DNA of 64,000 bases from Sulfurospirillum sp. (GCA_016744795.1 JADGDR010000003.1:1-64000), one strand, 5' to 3'. Positions 54,370 to 63,617 are shown, counted from the stretch's first letter. Program-made: numbers and translations. The notes: a model not told the origin generated them from the sequence alone.

Positions 54370-56971
54370 AGATAGCCCTCACATCATCAACAATAATTTT
54401 TCCATCTATTCCTGACTTCAATAGGTCATAGTACTTATCAATATTTGGTTTTTTATCTGGTCCTGCAAAAATGGGAATAAAGTTATTCTCTTTACAACGT
54501 TTAATTAGTTCAAAACTATTGTCATCATCTACCTCACCTAATTCATCGATATAAAGAACCAATTTATTACTTTCATCCTGAACAATGATGCCTTTCATAA
54601 TCAATATAAAAAGAAGGATTTTTAACATCCTGTTTGTTCCAGTAGATTCTACTTGTTTTGAGAGGTCAACTTCATTATCATTAACTTTAAATGCTACCTC
54701 AAATAGATCATTCAATGTATAAGTTTTTGCATCAGCTATATACTTTTTTAGTACTTCTAATTGTTCATCTTTGCTCATAAGTTCATCTTCTACACTAAAA
54801 AGTCTATCTGAACGTATACTAGCTATCAGTTTTAAATCTTTAATAAGTTTATTATTTTTCCGAAGTAATAGCTCAATGTTGTAAAGGTCTGATATTTTGT
54901 ATTTTTTTAACGTCGTAGAAAGAGAATTTATATAACCTTCAAAAAGTTCTAATTCTTTTAAAAAAGTTTCTGTTGGGGTACTAATGTCATCAGTAATAGC
55001 CTTGACTAGCTTATTAATAGTATTTTCTTTGTCTTTGATTGTATCAATATCTTCTTGGATTTCATGAATAAAAGACTCTTCATTAGCATGTTCTTTATAC
55101 AAAGTGTACTTGAGTTCGTTAAACTCTTTATCTTTACCTTCTTTAAGGAGTTGAACTTCCTTTTTATTTATTTTCATCTGAACTATTAGGTCATCTATAT
55201 CAATGTTTTCAGACTCAGCAGAGTCAAGTAATCCTAATTCTAATAGATCACCTTCAAAATATTGATATGAGGCTTCTAGAGAAGTTAAACGAGATGTAAT
55301 TTCTTTTTCTTTTTTATCCAAGTTTTTTTTATCAATTACAATCTTTTTTATCTCTTCTTTTTTTGACTCTAATGCTTCTTCCTGAGCTACGAGTTGTTTA
55401 CGATGAGCAACTTTTTCACCTTTAAGAATATTTATTTCTTCCTCTAAGGTTGGTAGATTTTCAATCTCATCCAATTGGGCTTTTAAGGTTTTGATTTCCT
55501 TTTCAAATTCTTTGATTACTTTTTCTAGTTCTTTAGAATTATGAATATCTTTTAAAAGCTTTTTCTGTTTTCCTAGCTCTTGTGTTGTTTCAGTTAATTC
55601 TTTTTTAATGCTTTCAATAGTGTCAAGTTTTTCTTCTGTAATAGATGATACATCGATAATCCCATCAAATAGCTCTAAAGTGTCTTTTTTATCTTTTGAA
55701 ATTTTCTTTAATACAGCTGTTTTATCTAACCTCAAGAACTTTTTTGAGAATAGGGTATTAATCTTTTGATTCATTTCTGGTATATCTGATATATGATGGA
55801 TAAGAAGGTTTTTGAAGTTCTCAACTTGGCTCAATAAATCGTTTTCTTCCTGTTCCAGTTTTTTAATTGCATTCTGTACTTTTCCTTCAGTATGCTCTTC
55901 CACTTTAATTTTCGTCAAATTATACTGAAGTTCATTTCTCTTACTCTCTTTGGTATCAATGATACTTTGAATAAATACTGGTGGATCGTATGCTTTTATT
56001 TTTTCAATTACAAGTCTTTTTGCATCAACCTCTTTTTGTTTATGAGAAATATCTGCCTTTAACTGTGCAACACCTGTTAACAACCCATCTCTTTCTGTAG
56101 ATAATGGCTTTAGTATTTTTTCATCAATATTTTTTAATTCAGATTGAGTGTTTTCTAAATCATCTTTTAAATCTTTTGTAATTTTAGGATAGAGTGCTAA
56201 AAATGTCGCATACATTTTTTTAAGAGCCATCTGTTGACCAATGAATCTGAAGTACGTTTCCTTAAAAGTGTTGAATTTTATTTTGTTTGTTTTAAGACGT
56301 TCTACCTCTCTTATCTTCTGCTGCATGTTTTCTATTTTATCGTTGTCACTACTGCTAAATTCCCTTGACACACTTTCTCTTCCGTCAGCAACAACTAAAC
56401 ATTGTTTTACAACTTCATGAGTTATCAAATTAATATTAAGTAAGTACTTATAAATCTTCCCAAAAACCGTTTGTTTGTCTTTTTTTAGCCATAAAATAGA
56501 TTTATCTCTTTTAGATTCACCATAGAGTAATACCCTATATTCTTTGTCATTTAACTTATGTATTTTTTCTAGAAGACTTGTTTCTATTTCCTCAAAACCT
56601 AATAAAATATTGTTTTCATTTCTTTTTTTAAAAAGATGTGGTTCAACTTCATCATAAGGAAGTCCTATTTTATAATAGTCAAGCTTATTGTTCTCATTTC
56701 GCTTCATTAAAATGCAGAAATACCCCTCTTTAAATACTTCAAAGATGATATAGTTTTTATCAAAGTTTTTAAAGTAGTAGCGTAGTGTTTGTTGTGTATC
56801 ATGGCTAAAATTCCAGTCTCTCTTATTTGGAATATATAAAAAATTTAAAACACTAATAAGCGTTGTTTTTCCTATGTTATTACCACCTACTATTTGGATT
56901 GAGTCAGTATCAAGGCTTATAATAGCTTTTTGATATTTTGCACTATTGAGTAATATAATCTTATTTAACAC
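54350..56971 (-). CDS. jetC: JetC-like SMC ATPase
   Basis: 873 residues. Walker A GGNNIGKTTLISVLNFL near 28-44, then about 450 residues of antiparallel coiled coil, the C-loop-like STGTNRMLKILLF near 780, and Walker B LVLYIDELGEVDD near 808. The STGTN loop departs from the usual SGGE. Shorter than many JetC proteins (around 1100). Starts with GTG behind AGGAG, and its start overlaps the mcrC end by 11 bases, so it is translated from the mcrBC message. Confidence 0.8.
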   Translation of the reverse strand: MLNKIILLNSAKYQKAIISLDTDSIQIVGGNNIGKTTLISVLNFLYIPNKRDWNFSHDTQQTLRYYFKNFDKNYIIFEVFKEGYFCILMKRNENNKLDYYKIGLPYDEVEPHLFKKRNENNILLGFEEIETSLLEKIHKLNDKEYRVLLYGESKRDKSILWLKKDKQTVFGKIYKYLLNINLITHEVVKQCLVVADGRESVSREFSSSDNDKIENMQQKIREVERLKTNKIKFNTFKETYFRFIGQQMALKKMYATFLALYPKITKDLKDDLENTQSELKNIDEKILKPLSTERDGLLTGVAQLKADISHKQKEVDAKRLVIEKIKAYDPPVFIQSIIDTKESKRNELQYNLTKIKVEEHTEGKVQNAIKKLEQEENDLLSQVENFKNLLIHHISDIPEMNQKINTLFSKKFLRLDKTAVLKKISKDKKDTLELFDGIIDVSSITEEKLDTIESIKKELTETTQELGKQKKLLKDIHNSKELEKVIKEFEKEIKTLKAQLDEIENLPTLEEEINILKGEKVAHRKQLVAQEEALESKKEEIKKIVIDKKNLDKKEKEITSRLTSLEASYQYFEGDLLELGLLDSAESENIDIDDLIVQMKINKKEVQLLKEGKDKEFNELKYTLYKEHANEESFIHEIQEDIDTIKDKENTINKLVKAITDDISTPTETFLKELELFEGYINSLSTTLKKYKISDLYNIELLLRKNNKLIKDLKLIASIRSDRLFSVEDELMSKDEQLEVLKKYIADAKTYTLNDLFEVAFKVNDNEVDLSKQVESTGTNRMLKILLFILIMKGIIVQDESNKLVLYIDELGEVDDDNSFELIKRCKENNFIPIFAGPDKKPNIDKYYDLLKSGIDGKIIVDDVRAIYAKDRI

Positions 56972-58253
56972 AGGTCTCCTTTAATATTCGATAGAGTTGA
57001 TACTTCTCTTGCATAGCTATATTTGACAATTCTTTGAATTCAGGTTTATCTTTTGATATATCAAAAAAGAGTATATTTAGAACTAGCTCATTTTCTTCTT
57101 TGTTATAGAGGTATCTAGTACCTTCAAAATTAGAATCGTATGGATATATAAGGTACATCTTTTTACACTTTTTATACTTTGTTCCATATGCATATAGCTG
57201 GTACATGTCATTTTGACTTATATCTTTTTCTTCTTTGATAATTTTCCATTTTGTATCTGCTACTATTTCGTTTTCACTGTCTTTGTTTATTACTATGTCT
57301 GGTTTTAGAGCAAACTTATTTGGCTCATCTACTAGATATTTTCCTCTATCTTGTAGCTTTATATGTAAACCATTTCTTCTTAAATAATCTCCTACATAAC
57401 TTTCAAACAGCATATTCATATCAAAAAGAAGTGCAAAAGCTACATCTTTGCCTTTATATGGGCTAAAAGAGTTTTCTAGTAGAAATGTTTTACACCATAA
57501 TAGTACTTGTTCATAGTCTTTCATTTGTCTATTTAATTTAACTCTTGAAAAATCATTTTTGATGTCTTTACATGTAGAGATTTCATCAAATACAAACATA
57601 AACTCTCTGATACGTTGTTGATTTTTATTTAGCTTTGATTTTTTATAGAGATATTGTAGTGTTGTTTTTATGAGTCTGTTTTCTACTCTATCAGATAGAT
57701 ATTCTTGAAACTCTACATAAAATCTTTCTTTGTGTATGTAATTTCTCTTTATCTGTTCATTTATTTTTAACTTGCCTTTTAAAAACTTTAGGTTTTCTTC
57801 TTTCTTTACGTAATCGTTTTTTATACCCTTTTGTATTAGTTTTGCTAACTCTTCTACAAACATTGTTATAAATATCTCCAGCAATGGCATTTTAGAACTT
57901 TTTAAATTTGCCATATTGAAGTTTTTAAAAGGAGATTTTTTTAGAGTTTTTAACATGCGAACTAGAATATTTTTTGATTTTTCTTCACTAACTTCTCTAA
58001 TTTTAGGAATTATTTCTATAGTAGTACCATTTTTGGTTTGTATGACACCTACATAGTTTTGAGCTTGAATAAATTTATGCTTTTTATTTTGTCCTATTTT
58101 TAAAAATTGAACACTATCACTGTTTTTTAGTACAAATGATTCTAACTCTTCAAAGGTCTGTTTGTCTACAGCTTTATGTTTTCCATCATCTTCTGAACCA
58201 ATGAAAATATAGCTATATTCATTCAGCAGAAGCTGGTTCTGTGACTTTTTCAT
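56961..58253 (-). CDS. mcrC: McrC nuclease subunit
   Basis: 430 residues. The nuclease core KPDIVIN...EIVADTKWK near 317-335 gives D-x(n)-D-x-K of PD-(D/E)XK McrC. The N-terminal FLKIGQNKKHKFIQAQNYVG is the McrB-binding region. It cleaves modified DNA with McrB. Start codon lies inside mcrB (35-base overlap). A palindrome variant lies at 57566-57579 (STCK). Confidence 0.92.
   Translation of the reverse strand: MKKSQNQLLLNEYSYIFIGSEDDGKHKAVDKQTFEELESFVLKNSDSVQFLKIGQNKKHKFIQAQNYVGVIQTKNGTTIEIIPKIREVSEEKSKNILVRMLKTLKKSPFKNFNMANLKSSKMPLLEIFITMFVEELAKLIQKGIKNDYVKKEENLKFLKGKLKINEQIKRNYIHKERFYVEFQEYLSDRVENRLIKTTLQYLYKKSKLNKNQQRIREFMFVFDEISTCKDIKNDFSRVKLNRQMKDYEQVLLWCKTFLLENSFSPYKGKDVAFALLFDMNMLFESYVGDYLRRNGLHIKLQDRGKYLVDEPNKFALKPDIVINKDSENEIVADTKWKIIKEEKDISQNDMYQLYAYGTKYKKCKKMYLIYPYDSNFEGTRYLYNKEENELVLNILFFDISKDKPEFKELSNIAMQEKYQLYRILKETCVK
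57566..57579. repeat. Palindrome variant inside mcrC
   Basis: CTTTACATGTAGAG, the same variant as at 27984, 33309 and 33995. Confidence 0.8.
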
Positions 58254-60411
58254 TTGTCTTTACTTCTATTCTTTTTGGATAATCACTGTATATTTTTTGA
58301 TACGCTTCTACTTTAAACTCTGTATTTACTTTGTACTCAATATTGTCATTCTCTATATCTGGGTGGTCAAAGCCTAAAATATCATCTTCTTTTATTATTT
58401 CACTTTGGATAAATTGATATTCTTGATATTTATATAAATTAGATTTCTTTTTAAATTGTTCAGGATAATCACCTAGTACTATTTGTATTTTTTCCCAATC
58501 ATCATAAAAATACTCTTGTAGTAATGGGATGATTTTGTTTCTAAATGTATTGTCTAATTCAACTTTTTTATTCTCTTCATCTTTATCTTTTAAACTCATA
58601 AAATAGGCATGCCCTATAGTGTGATCTCTATCATAGAGATATTCTATTCTTTTATTTATAGTTTCAAGTAGTTGTTGTATATTTATTTCATCCAAATTTA
58701 TGTCTTTTAGAAGTTCAGGTTTGGGCATCATCTCTTCAAAACCAAACCTTCTTCTAAGAGCAGTATCCATAAGAGCGATACTTCTATCTGCTGTGTTCAT
58801 TGTTCCTATGATGTATAAATTAGAAGGCACTCCAAACTCATCACCACTATATGGAAGCTTTATATCTAAAGTCTCATCTTCTCCTATACGTTTACTTGGC
58901 TCTATGAGAGTTATGAGTTCACCGAAAATTTTAGATATATTACCACGATTAATTTCATCTATTATGAGAATATGATTTTTTTTATTTTCATCTTTAACTT
59001 GGTTATACTTTATTAACCCATTATTATATAAGTATTCTAAAATTCCATCCGTATAGGTAGGGTTATAAACTTCATTTTTTTTACCGCCTTTATAAAGTTT
59101 AATAATATTTTCAATAGATGCAGGATAATCTGTATCTTCATTTTTTGAATTTTCAGGTTGAATCTTAAATGTTTTACCACCTCTATAACTAACTTTAAAG
59201 TTTGATTTTCTATAGGCTATATCTATCACTTCTTCATCAATTAATTTTGTCTTAAGCCATTCTATTTTTTCTTCAATATTTGAGGAACTTTTTATTGATG
59301 CTTTTTCGCATAATTTCTTAAATATACCAGGCTGAACTTCATATTTAATGTTTTCTTTTTCTGTTGTCTCAGCTTTTATTCCCTCAACAAACTCTTCATA
59401 TCCATAGCTTTGATGAAAAGTAATAAATTCAATTTGTCCAGATTTTTTATGCTCCTCAAATTTTTCTTTTAAGGTACTTCTTTCTTCTGTTGTATGATTC
59501 TCTTTTCTTAAAATATCTTGAATAGATTTATCAGGTTGCTTTTCAAGAATAATTTCCAATGCTTTATTTATAGTATGATAGGTTTTTCCTGTGCCTGGAG
59601 GACCATATAAGATTTGATTTAAAGGTATTTGCTGTGTATTATTATTTAGCATTTCATCTCCATTGATTTTTTCTTCATTATTGTCACAAATACTTAGATC
59701 TAAATATTTATCTAAGTTTAAAATTTTCTTTAATTTTTTATAATTTTGATCATATTTACGCTTAATAAGACCTTTCTTTTTTATTGAAAGAGCCAAGTTT
59801 GTTCCCAAAACACCCATATATGATGCGAATTCAAGGTTTTTATTTTTTTCAATATTTAATGATTGGTATAAATCACATAATGAATCATAATCATTCTTTT
59901 TTTGCAATATTTGATCTACTATATTTTGCCAAAATACATAATAAATAAGATATTCACTAGGACTTTGCAAATGTTTCACAATTGAATATAGATGGGGCAA
60001 AAAAGCACGTAATCTTTTTTCTTTTATTATAGTTACATCAATTTCACTGTATCTATTCTTTTGTTTCATTTCATTAAATAAATTTGCTAGATCAAGTTTA
60101 TCACTATTTTTAAAATTATTTATCCAGTTTACAATACTAAAAAGTTTATTTACTTTACTAGTAAAATATTCTAAGGCATTGATATCATTAAAAGTAAAAA
60201 CATATTTATCATCTCTTAAATGGTCAATTATATTTTTAAAAGCACTTATACTAGATTTATCTTTTATAAAAATATGTAATTTAGTTTTTGGATCATCCAT
60301 CCATTCTGATTCTTGTTCATAAATTTCTAAAAATTCTTTTGTGCTCTTTAGTTTATAAAAATTTTTTTCTAAATCATTAATACTTAATTGCAACTCTTCT
60401 TTAAAGCTCAT
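58219..60411 (-). CDS. mcrB: McrB AAA+ GTPase of modification-dependent restriction
   Basis: 730 residues. A ~240-residue N-terminal region, likely the DNA-recognition part and unlike the E. coli DUF3578 domain by eye; then AAA+ motifs GPPGTGKTYH near 269, IDEINRGN near 487, and the McrB signature GTMNTADRS near 539. GTP-driven hexamer that recruits McrC. Overlaps the DUF2779 gene by four bases. Confidence 0.93.
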   Translation of the reverse strand: MSFKEELQLSINDLEKNFYKLKSTKEFLEIYEQESEWMDDPKTKLHIFIKDKSSISAFKNIIDHLRDDKYVFTFNDINALEYFTSKVNKLFSIVNWINNFKNSDKLDLANLFNEMKQKNRYSEIDVTIIKEKRLRAFLPHLYSIVKHLQSPSEYLIYYVFWQNIVDQILQKKNDYDSLCDLYQSLNIEKNKNLEFASYMGVLGTNLALSIKKKGLIKRKYDQNYKKLKKILNLDKYLDLSICDNNEEKINGDEMLNNNTQQIPLNQILYGPPGTGKTYHTINKALEIILEKQPDKSIQDILRKENHTTEERSTLKEKFEEHKKSGQIEFITFHQSYGYEEFVEGIKAETTEKENIKYEVQPGIFKKLCEKASIKSSSNIEEKIEWLKTKLIDEEVIDIAYRKSNFKVSYRGGKTFKIQPENSKNEDTDYPASIENIIKLYKGGKKNEVYNPTYTDGILEYLYNNGLIKYNQVKDENKKNHILIIDEINRGNISKIFGELITLIEPSKRIGEDETLDIKLPYSGDEFGVPSNLYIIGTMNTADRSIALMDTALRRRFGFEEMMPKPELLKDINLDEINIQQLLETINKRIEYLYDRDHTIGHAYFMSLKDKDEENKKVELDNTFRNKIIPLLQEYFYDDWEKIQIVLGDYPEQFKKKSNLYKYQEYQFIQSEIIKEDDILGFDHPDIENDNIEYKVNTEFKVEAYQKIYSDYPKRIEVKTNEKVTEPASAE

Positions 60412-61886
60412 CTAACACTCTCCTTCAATTTTTCTAACACTTTAACCATTGCCAAAGTATCAAGTTTACAATACTCCAATAGTGCTTTTCTTAGATTCTT
60501 TCTCTCTTCTTCATCTTTAATTTCTGATAAACTTGGAAACACCTGCATAGCATCTCCACCATTTTGTACATACTCTAACTCTTTATAAGCATTTTCCATT
60601 TCTGGCACTAATGCTGGAAGTACATACTTAATAGAATAACTTCCTTTCATAGTAGGAGTATAATAATCTTTGTTTGCAAATGAAGTCATTAAGTCTTTGA
60701 TATTATCATGGATTGCCATAAGCTTTACATTTAAATCAGGATAAGTCTCGGCTAGCTTTCTTATAACACTTTTTTCAAATCCCATATTGTAAGCCAGTAC
60801 AGTTACATAGCTTGGTATATCTTTTATTAGTTTTTTTGCTAACTCATGTCTTGGATCTAATCCTTCTTTTGCTAAAAACTCTTTATGATCTACTATGCCA
60901 TCTTCATGTTCTATATGTAGCGAATATTGAAAAGGAATTTGCATGTATGGCTTTACACCTTTCCACTCTGGAATGGCTTGTTGAAATGTCTCAAAGTCTA
61001 AGTGATAGATTGGATATGTAAGAGTATTCAAAAACTCTTTGATGCCCCTCTTGTTGATAATGGAAGAGTTTGTCTTATCAGACTGAATTTGTATCATTTG
61101 GCTAGCACTAAACTTTTCACTATCAGGGATATCTTTAATATCTAAAATACCTCTTTGATAAAAGCCAAACTTCCTTTTTTTAGATAATCTTGATATATTA
61201 AAAACACTATATTCAGGAATGTTTCTTAGAGTTTTCCAACAATACTCCATTGCATCACAATCATATGGCTTACTGCAATGTTCGCCTATATCAATATCAG
61301 GTTCACCTTTATCTAAAAAAGTTTTAAAGTTTTGAAGTATAGATGATATATTTTCTTCTAGTTTTTTTATCTCGACTGTAACATTAATAATACTAAAGAG
61401 TTTTTCTATCTCAAGTTCTTCTTCTCTTACATAGTTGTTATTTATATGTACTATGTTTGTCTTTTGTACATTAAAACCAAGTCCATTTAAAACATAATAT
61501 TGAATAGAAGCATCATGTAGGTATATTTCTTTTACTTCAGTAGAACTTTTTACTTCATTTATCTCAAGTGAGCCATCATCATTTACATGTAAAACATCAA
61601 TCATAATGATAATATTTTCAAATGAAAATGTTGCTTCATAGATGTTTTTAACACCCTCTTTTAAATACTTTTTTGTTAGGTTGATTTTCTCTTCAAAGGT
61701 AGTGCCATTATAAGGTATCTCTTTACCGCTTGGAAAGAGTTTACAAGCAAGTACACCAACTTTATTTCCTACTTCAAACACTGTAGTATCTTCTAAATCT
61801 GTCAACACTTCTTTATTATTCTTTTTAAGCCATAATGATTTTGGGCATTGAAGACCTCTAGTATAAAGCGACTTAGATAAATTCAT
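60408..61886 (-). CDS. DUF2779 protein: Cas4-like nuclease plus DnaQ-like exonuclease
   Basis: 492 residues. An N-terminal Cas4-like PD-(D/E)XK domain (YTRGLQCPKSLWL, MIDVLHVNDDGSLEINEVKS) with cysteines C14 and CSKPYDCDAMEYC that may hold an Fe-S cluster; and a C-terminal DEDD exonuclease-like part (YHLDFETFQQAIP near 297, LAYNMGFEKSVI, YCKLDTLAMVKVL). First gene of the island's main operon, overlapping mcrB by four bases. Nucleic-acid processing is inferred. A palindrome copy lies at 61582-61593. Confidence 0.82.
   Translation of the reverse strand: MNLSKSLYTRGLQCPKSLWLKKNNKEVLTDLEDTTVFEVGNKVGVLACKLFPSGKEIPYNGTTFEEKINLTKKYLKEGVKNIYEATFSFENIIIMIDVLHVNDDGSLEINEVKSSTEVKEIYLHDASIQYYVLNGLGFNVQKTNIVHINNNYVREEELEIEKLFSIINVTVEIKKLEENISSILQNFKTFLDKGEPDIDIGEHCSKPYDCDAMEYCWKTLRNIPEYSVFNISRLSKKRKFGFYQRGILDIKDIPDSEKFSASQMIQIQSDKTNSSIINKRGIKEFLNTLTYPIYHLDFETFQQAIPEWKGVKPYMQIPFQYSLHIEHEDGIVDHKEFLAKEGLDPRHELAKKLIKDIPSYVTVLAYNMGFEKSVIRKLAETYPDLNVKLMAIHDNIKDLMTSFANKDYYTPTMKGSYSIKYVLPALVPEMENAYKELEYVQNGGDAMQVFPSLSEIKDEEERKNLRKALLEYCKLDTLAMVKVLEKLKESVR
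61582..61593. repeat. Palindrome copy inside the DUF2779 gene
   Basis: TTTACATGTAAA, perfect 12-bp core, coding for LHVN. Confidence 0.8.
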
Positions 61887-61958
61887 ATGTGTAACCTCAT
61901 AATAGTTTTGATTATATCGTAATACTTATTAAAGTTTTTTGGAGTGCTTATTTTTATA

Positions 61959-62261
61959 TTATTCAAAAATATTTCCTATCCACTTAAATATATCAGACCA
62001 ATAATATGTTTCATATTCTCCTGCAAATCTTAACCCATCGGTTGATAGGTCGATAATCATACTAATTACAAGTGCTAAAAAGAACATTAGTACTAAAAAT
62101 AGAATCACACTTATAACATATTTTGTACTTTTATAAAAATAATACAAGAACTCTTTTTTATCACTCTTTACTTCTAAAAGCTTCTCAAGCTGATTGATTT
62201 TAAAGCTTTGTAGGAATACAACAATAATAAGCAATAAATCTACAAATTGCCCTAACTTCAT
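61959..62261 (-). CDS. Small membrane protein at the island's upstream end
   Basis: 100 residues with two hydrophobic helices (FVDLLLIIVVFLQSF near 6-20 and YVISVILFLVLMFFLALVIS near 47-66), no recognised family. The ATG at 62261 is chosen because AGGAG lies five bases upstream; an in-frame GTG two codons earlier overlaps that site. Follows a 25-residue membrane peptide and precedes the DUF2779-McrBC operon by 72 bases. Confidence 0.65.
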   Translation of the reverse strand: MKLGQFVDLLLIIVVFLQSFKINQLEKLLEVKSDKKEFLYYFYKSTKYVISVILFLVLMFFLALVISMIIDLSTDGLRFAGEYETYYWSDIFKWIGNIFE

Positions 62262-62273
62262 TAGCACTCCTTT

Positions 62274-62351
62274 TTAAATTAACATAAGTAAAAATAGTAG
62301 AGAACTATAAACATAAAATCCCTTATCCAAACTGATACGAATAAATTTCAT
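62274..62351 (-). CDS. 25-residue membrane peptide
   Basis: MKFIRISLDKGFYVYSSLLF then LLMLI, preceded by GGAGA five bases before the ATG. A basic start and hydrophobic tail look like a small membrane peptide. It ends 12 bases before the next start, so the two small membrane genes form a pair. Too short for family recognition. Confidence 0.45.
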   Translation of the reverse strand: MKFIRISLDKGFYVYSSLLFLLMLI

Positions 62352-62406
62352 TTTAATCTCCTTTAAAAGATTGTTTATCTATATTTAAAATGATATTATT
62401 ATAAGT

Positions 62407-62422
62407 GGACAACTTGCTGTCC
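62407..62422. promoter_or_regulatory. Dyad operator between WYL regulator and small membrane genes
   Basis: GGACA-ACTTGC-TGTCC, five-base arms with a six-base spacer, lies 14 bases before the regulator's ATG and within the 85-bp divergent region. Position fits a site bound by the WYL protein itself, controlling both directions. Confidence 0.6.
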
Positions 62423-62436
62423 GAAAAAGGTTGCTT

Positions 62437-63363
62437 ATGAAAAAAAATGATTATGACAAGATTCTCTTTCGTCTTACAAATATATGGCAAAGACTTAGAG
62501 AAAGTGAAATTCTATCCGTAAAGGAACTAGCAGAAGAGTTTAATGTATCCACAAAAACAATCCAAAGGGACTTTAACGAAAGGCTTATACACTTATTGCC
62601 TATTGAAAAATCTGGGCATAACTGGAAAGTAACTGATGGGCATAGTATAGATAAAAATCTTTCACTTGAAGAAGATATTGTACTGGATGTTTTAAAAGAA
62701 ATTGCAAAATCTATGGGAACTGATTTTGGATATAAAGCTTCAAGCATGTTCTCTAAACTTCAAAACAGCCATGATAATCCTATCTATTCTAAAATTGAGA
62801 TAGAAGATATTTTAGATAAAACATATATTATAGAACAGCTTCAAAAAGCTATTTCAAATTCCACTCAAGTAAAGTTTCATTATAAAGATAAAACCAGACT
62901 TGTAGAGCCTTATAAAATAACAGCCTTTGAAGGCTATTGGTACCTTTATGCAAATGATATTAAAGTTAATAAGCTAAAAACTTACTACATTAAAGATATT
63001 AATAAACTCATAATTACAGATAATAGCTTTAAAAAGAGTGATTTAGCCCAAAAAAAGCTAGAAGCAGCACTTAATGTTTGGTTTGAACCTAACGCAGAAT
63101 TTTTTGATGTGAGATTATTAGCAAAACCTGATATTGCTAAATATTTTAAAAGAAGACCTCTTAGTAAGTCTCAAATTATAACTAAAGAGTTTCAAGATGG
63201 CTCACTTGAGATTTTTTTACAAGCTACTAGCGAGAATGAAGTGATTTATGAATTAAAGAAATGGCAACCTAGTCTATTGGTGATAGAGCCTAAGTCAATT
63301 ACTAAAAAAATACTAAAAATGAGTCAAGAGTTTTTTACTATGCAAAGTGATTTAATATCATAA
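62437..63363 (+). CDS. WYL-domain transcriptional regulator
   Basis: 308 residues. An N-terminal DeoR-like helix-turn-helix (LSVKELAEEFNVSTKTIQRD), a WYL domain (LVEPYKITAFEGYWYLYAND) and a C-terminal WCX-like part (FEPNAEFFDVRLLAKPD). BrxR/CapW-type WYL regulators repress defence operons until infection. The ATG at 62437 follows AAAGG; a TTG two codons earlier is less likely. Divergent from the defence operons, so it is the best candidate for their switch. Confidence 0.88.
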   Translation: MKKNDYDKILFRLTNIWQRLRESEILSVKELAEEFNVSTKTIQRDFNERLIHLLPIEKSGHNWKVTDGHSIDKNLSLEEDIVLDVLKEIAKSMGTDFGYKASSMFSKLQNSHDNPIYSKIEIEDILDKTYIIEQLQKAISNSTQVKFHYKDKTRLVEPYKITAFEGYWYLYANDIKVNKLKTYYIKDINKLIITDNSFKKSDLAQKKLEAALNVWFEPNAEFFDVRLLAKPDIAKYFKRRPLSKSQIITKEFQDGSLEIFLQATSENEVIYELKKWQPSLLVIEPKSITKKILKMSQEFFTMQSDLIS

Positions 63364-63617
63364 TTTGTACTGAACAATTTGCCAAATGAAATTCAAGGTA
63401 ATTTAAAGCAGTGGATTTGCCCTATGAAGGACAAATACACAATTAATTTAATTCAACTCTAACAAAGCCTTTCCTTGAATATAGGAGAGCGAAAGAATAC
63501 TTCGTGACCACTCTCCATAAACTACTACAAGGCTAGAATTAATATTCCAAGTATCTACGATTTTATCAATATTCTCTTTTTCTTTTGAGTTCATGGTTAA
63601 ATGTAATAGCAGCATTG
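63364..63617. other. Short intergenic region after the WYL gene
   Basis: Holds a possible 48-residue minus-strand ORF (listed separately) and otherwise no recognised site. No copy of the 37411 repeat is seen here. Confidence 0.4.
63448..63594 (-). CDS. Possible 48-residue ORF
   Basis: Starts MNSKEKENIDKIVDTWNINS, continues SLVVVYGEWSRSILSLSYIQ and ends GKALLELN. Amino-acid make-up is protein-like, but there is no ribosome binding site before the ATG, so it may be a remnant. Downstream of, and same strand as, the partial gene at the window end. Confidence 0.3.
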   Translation of the reverse strand: MNSKEKENIDKIVDTWNINSSLVVVYGEWSRSILSLSYIQGKALLELN

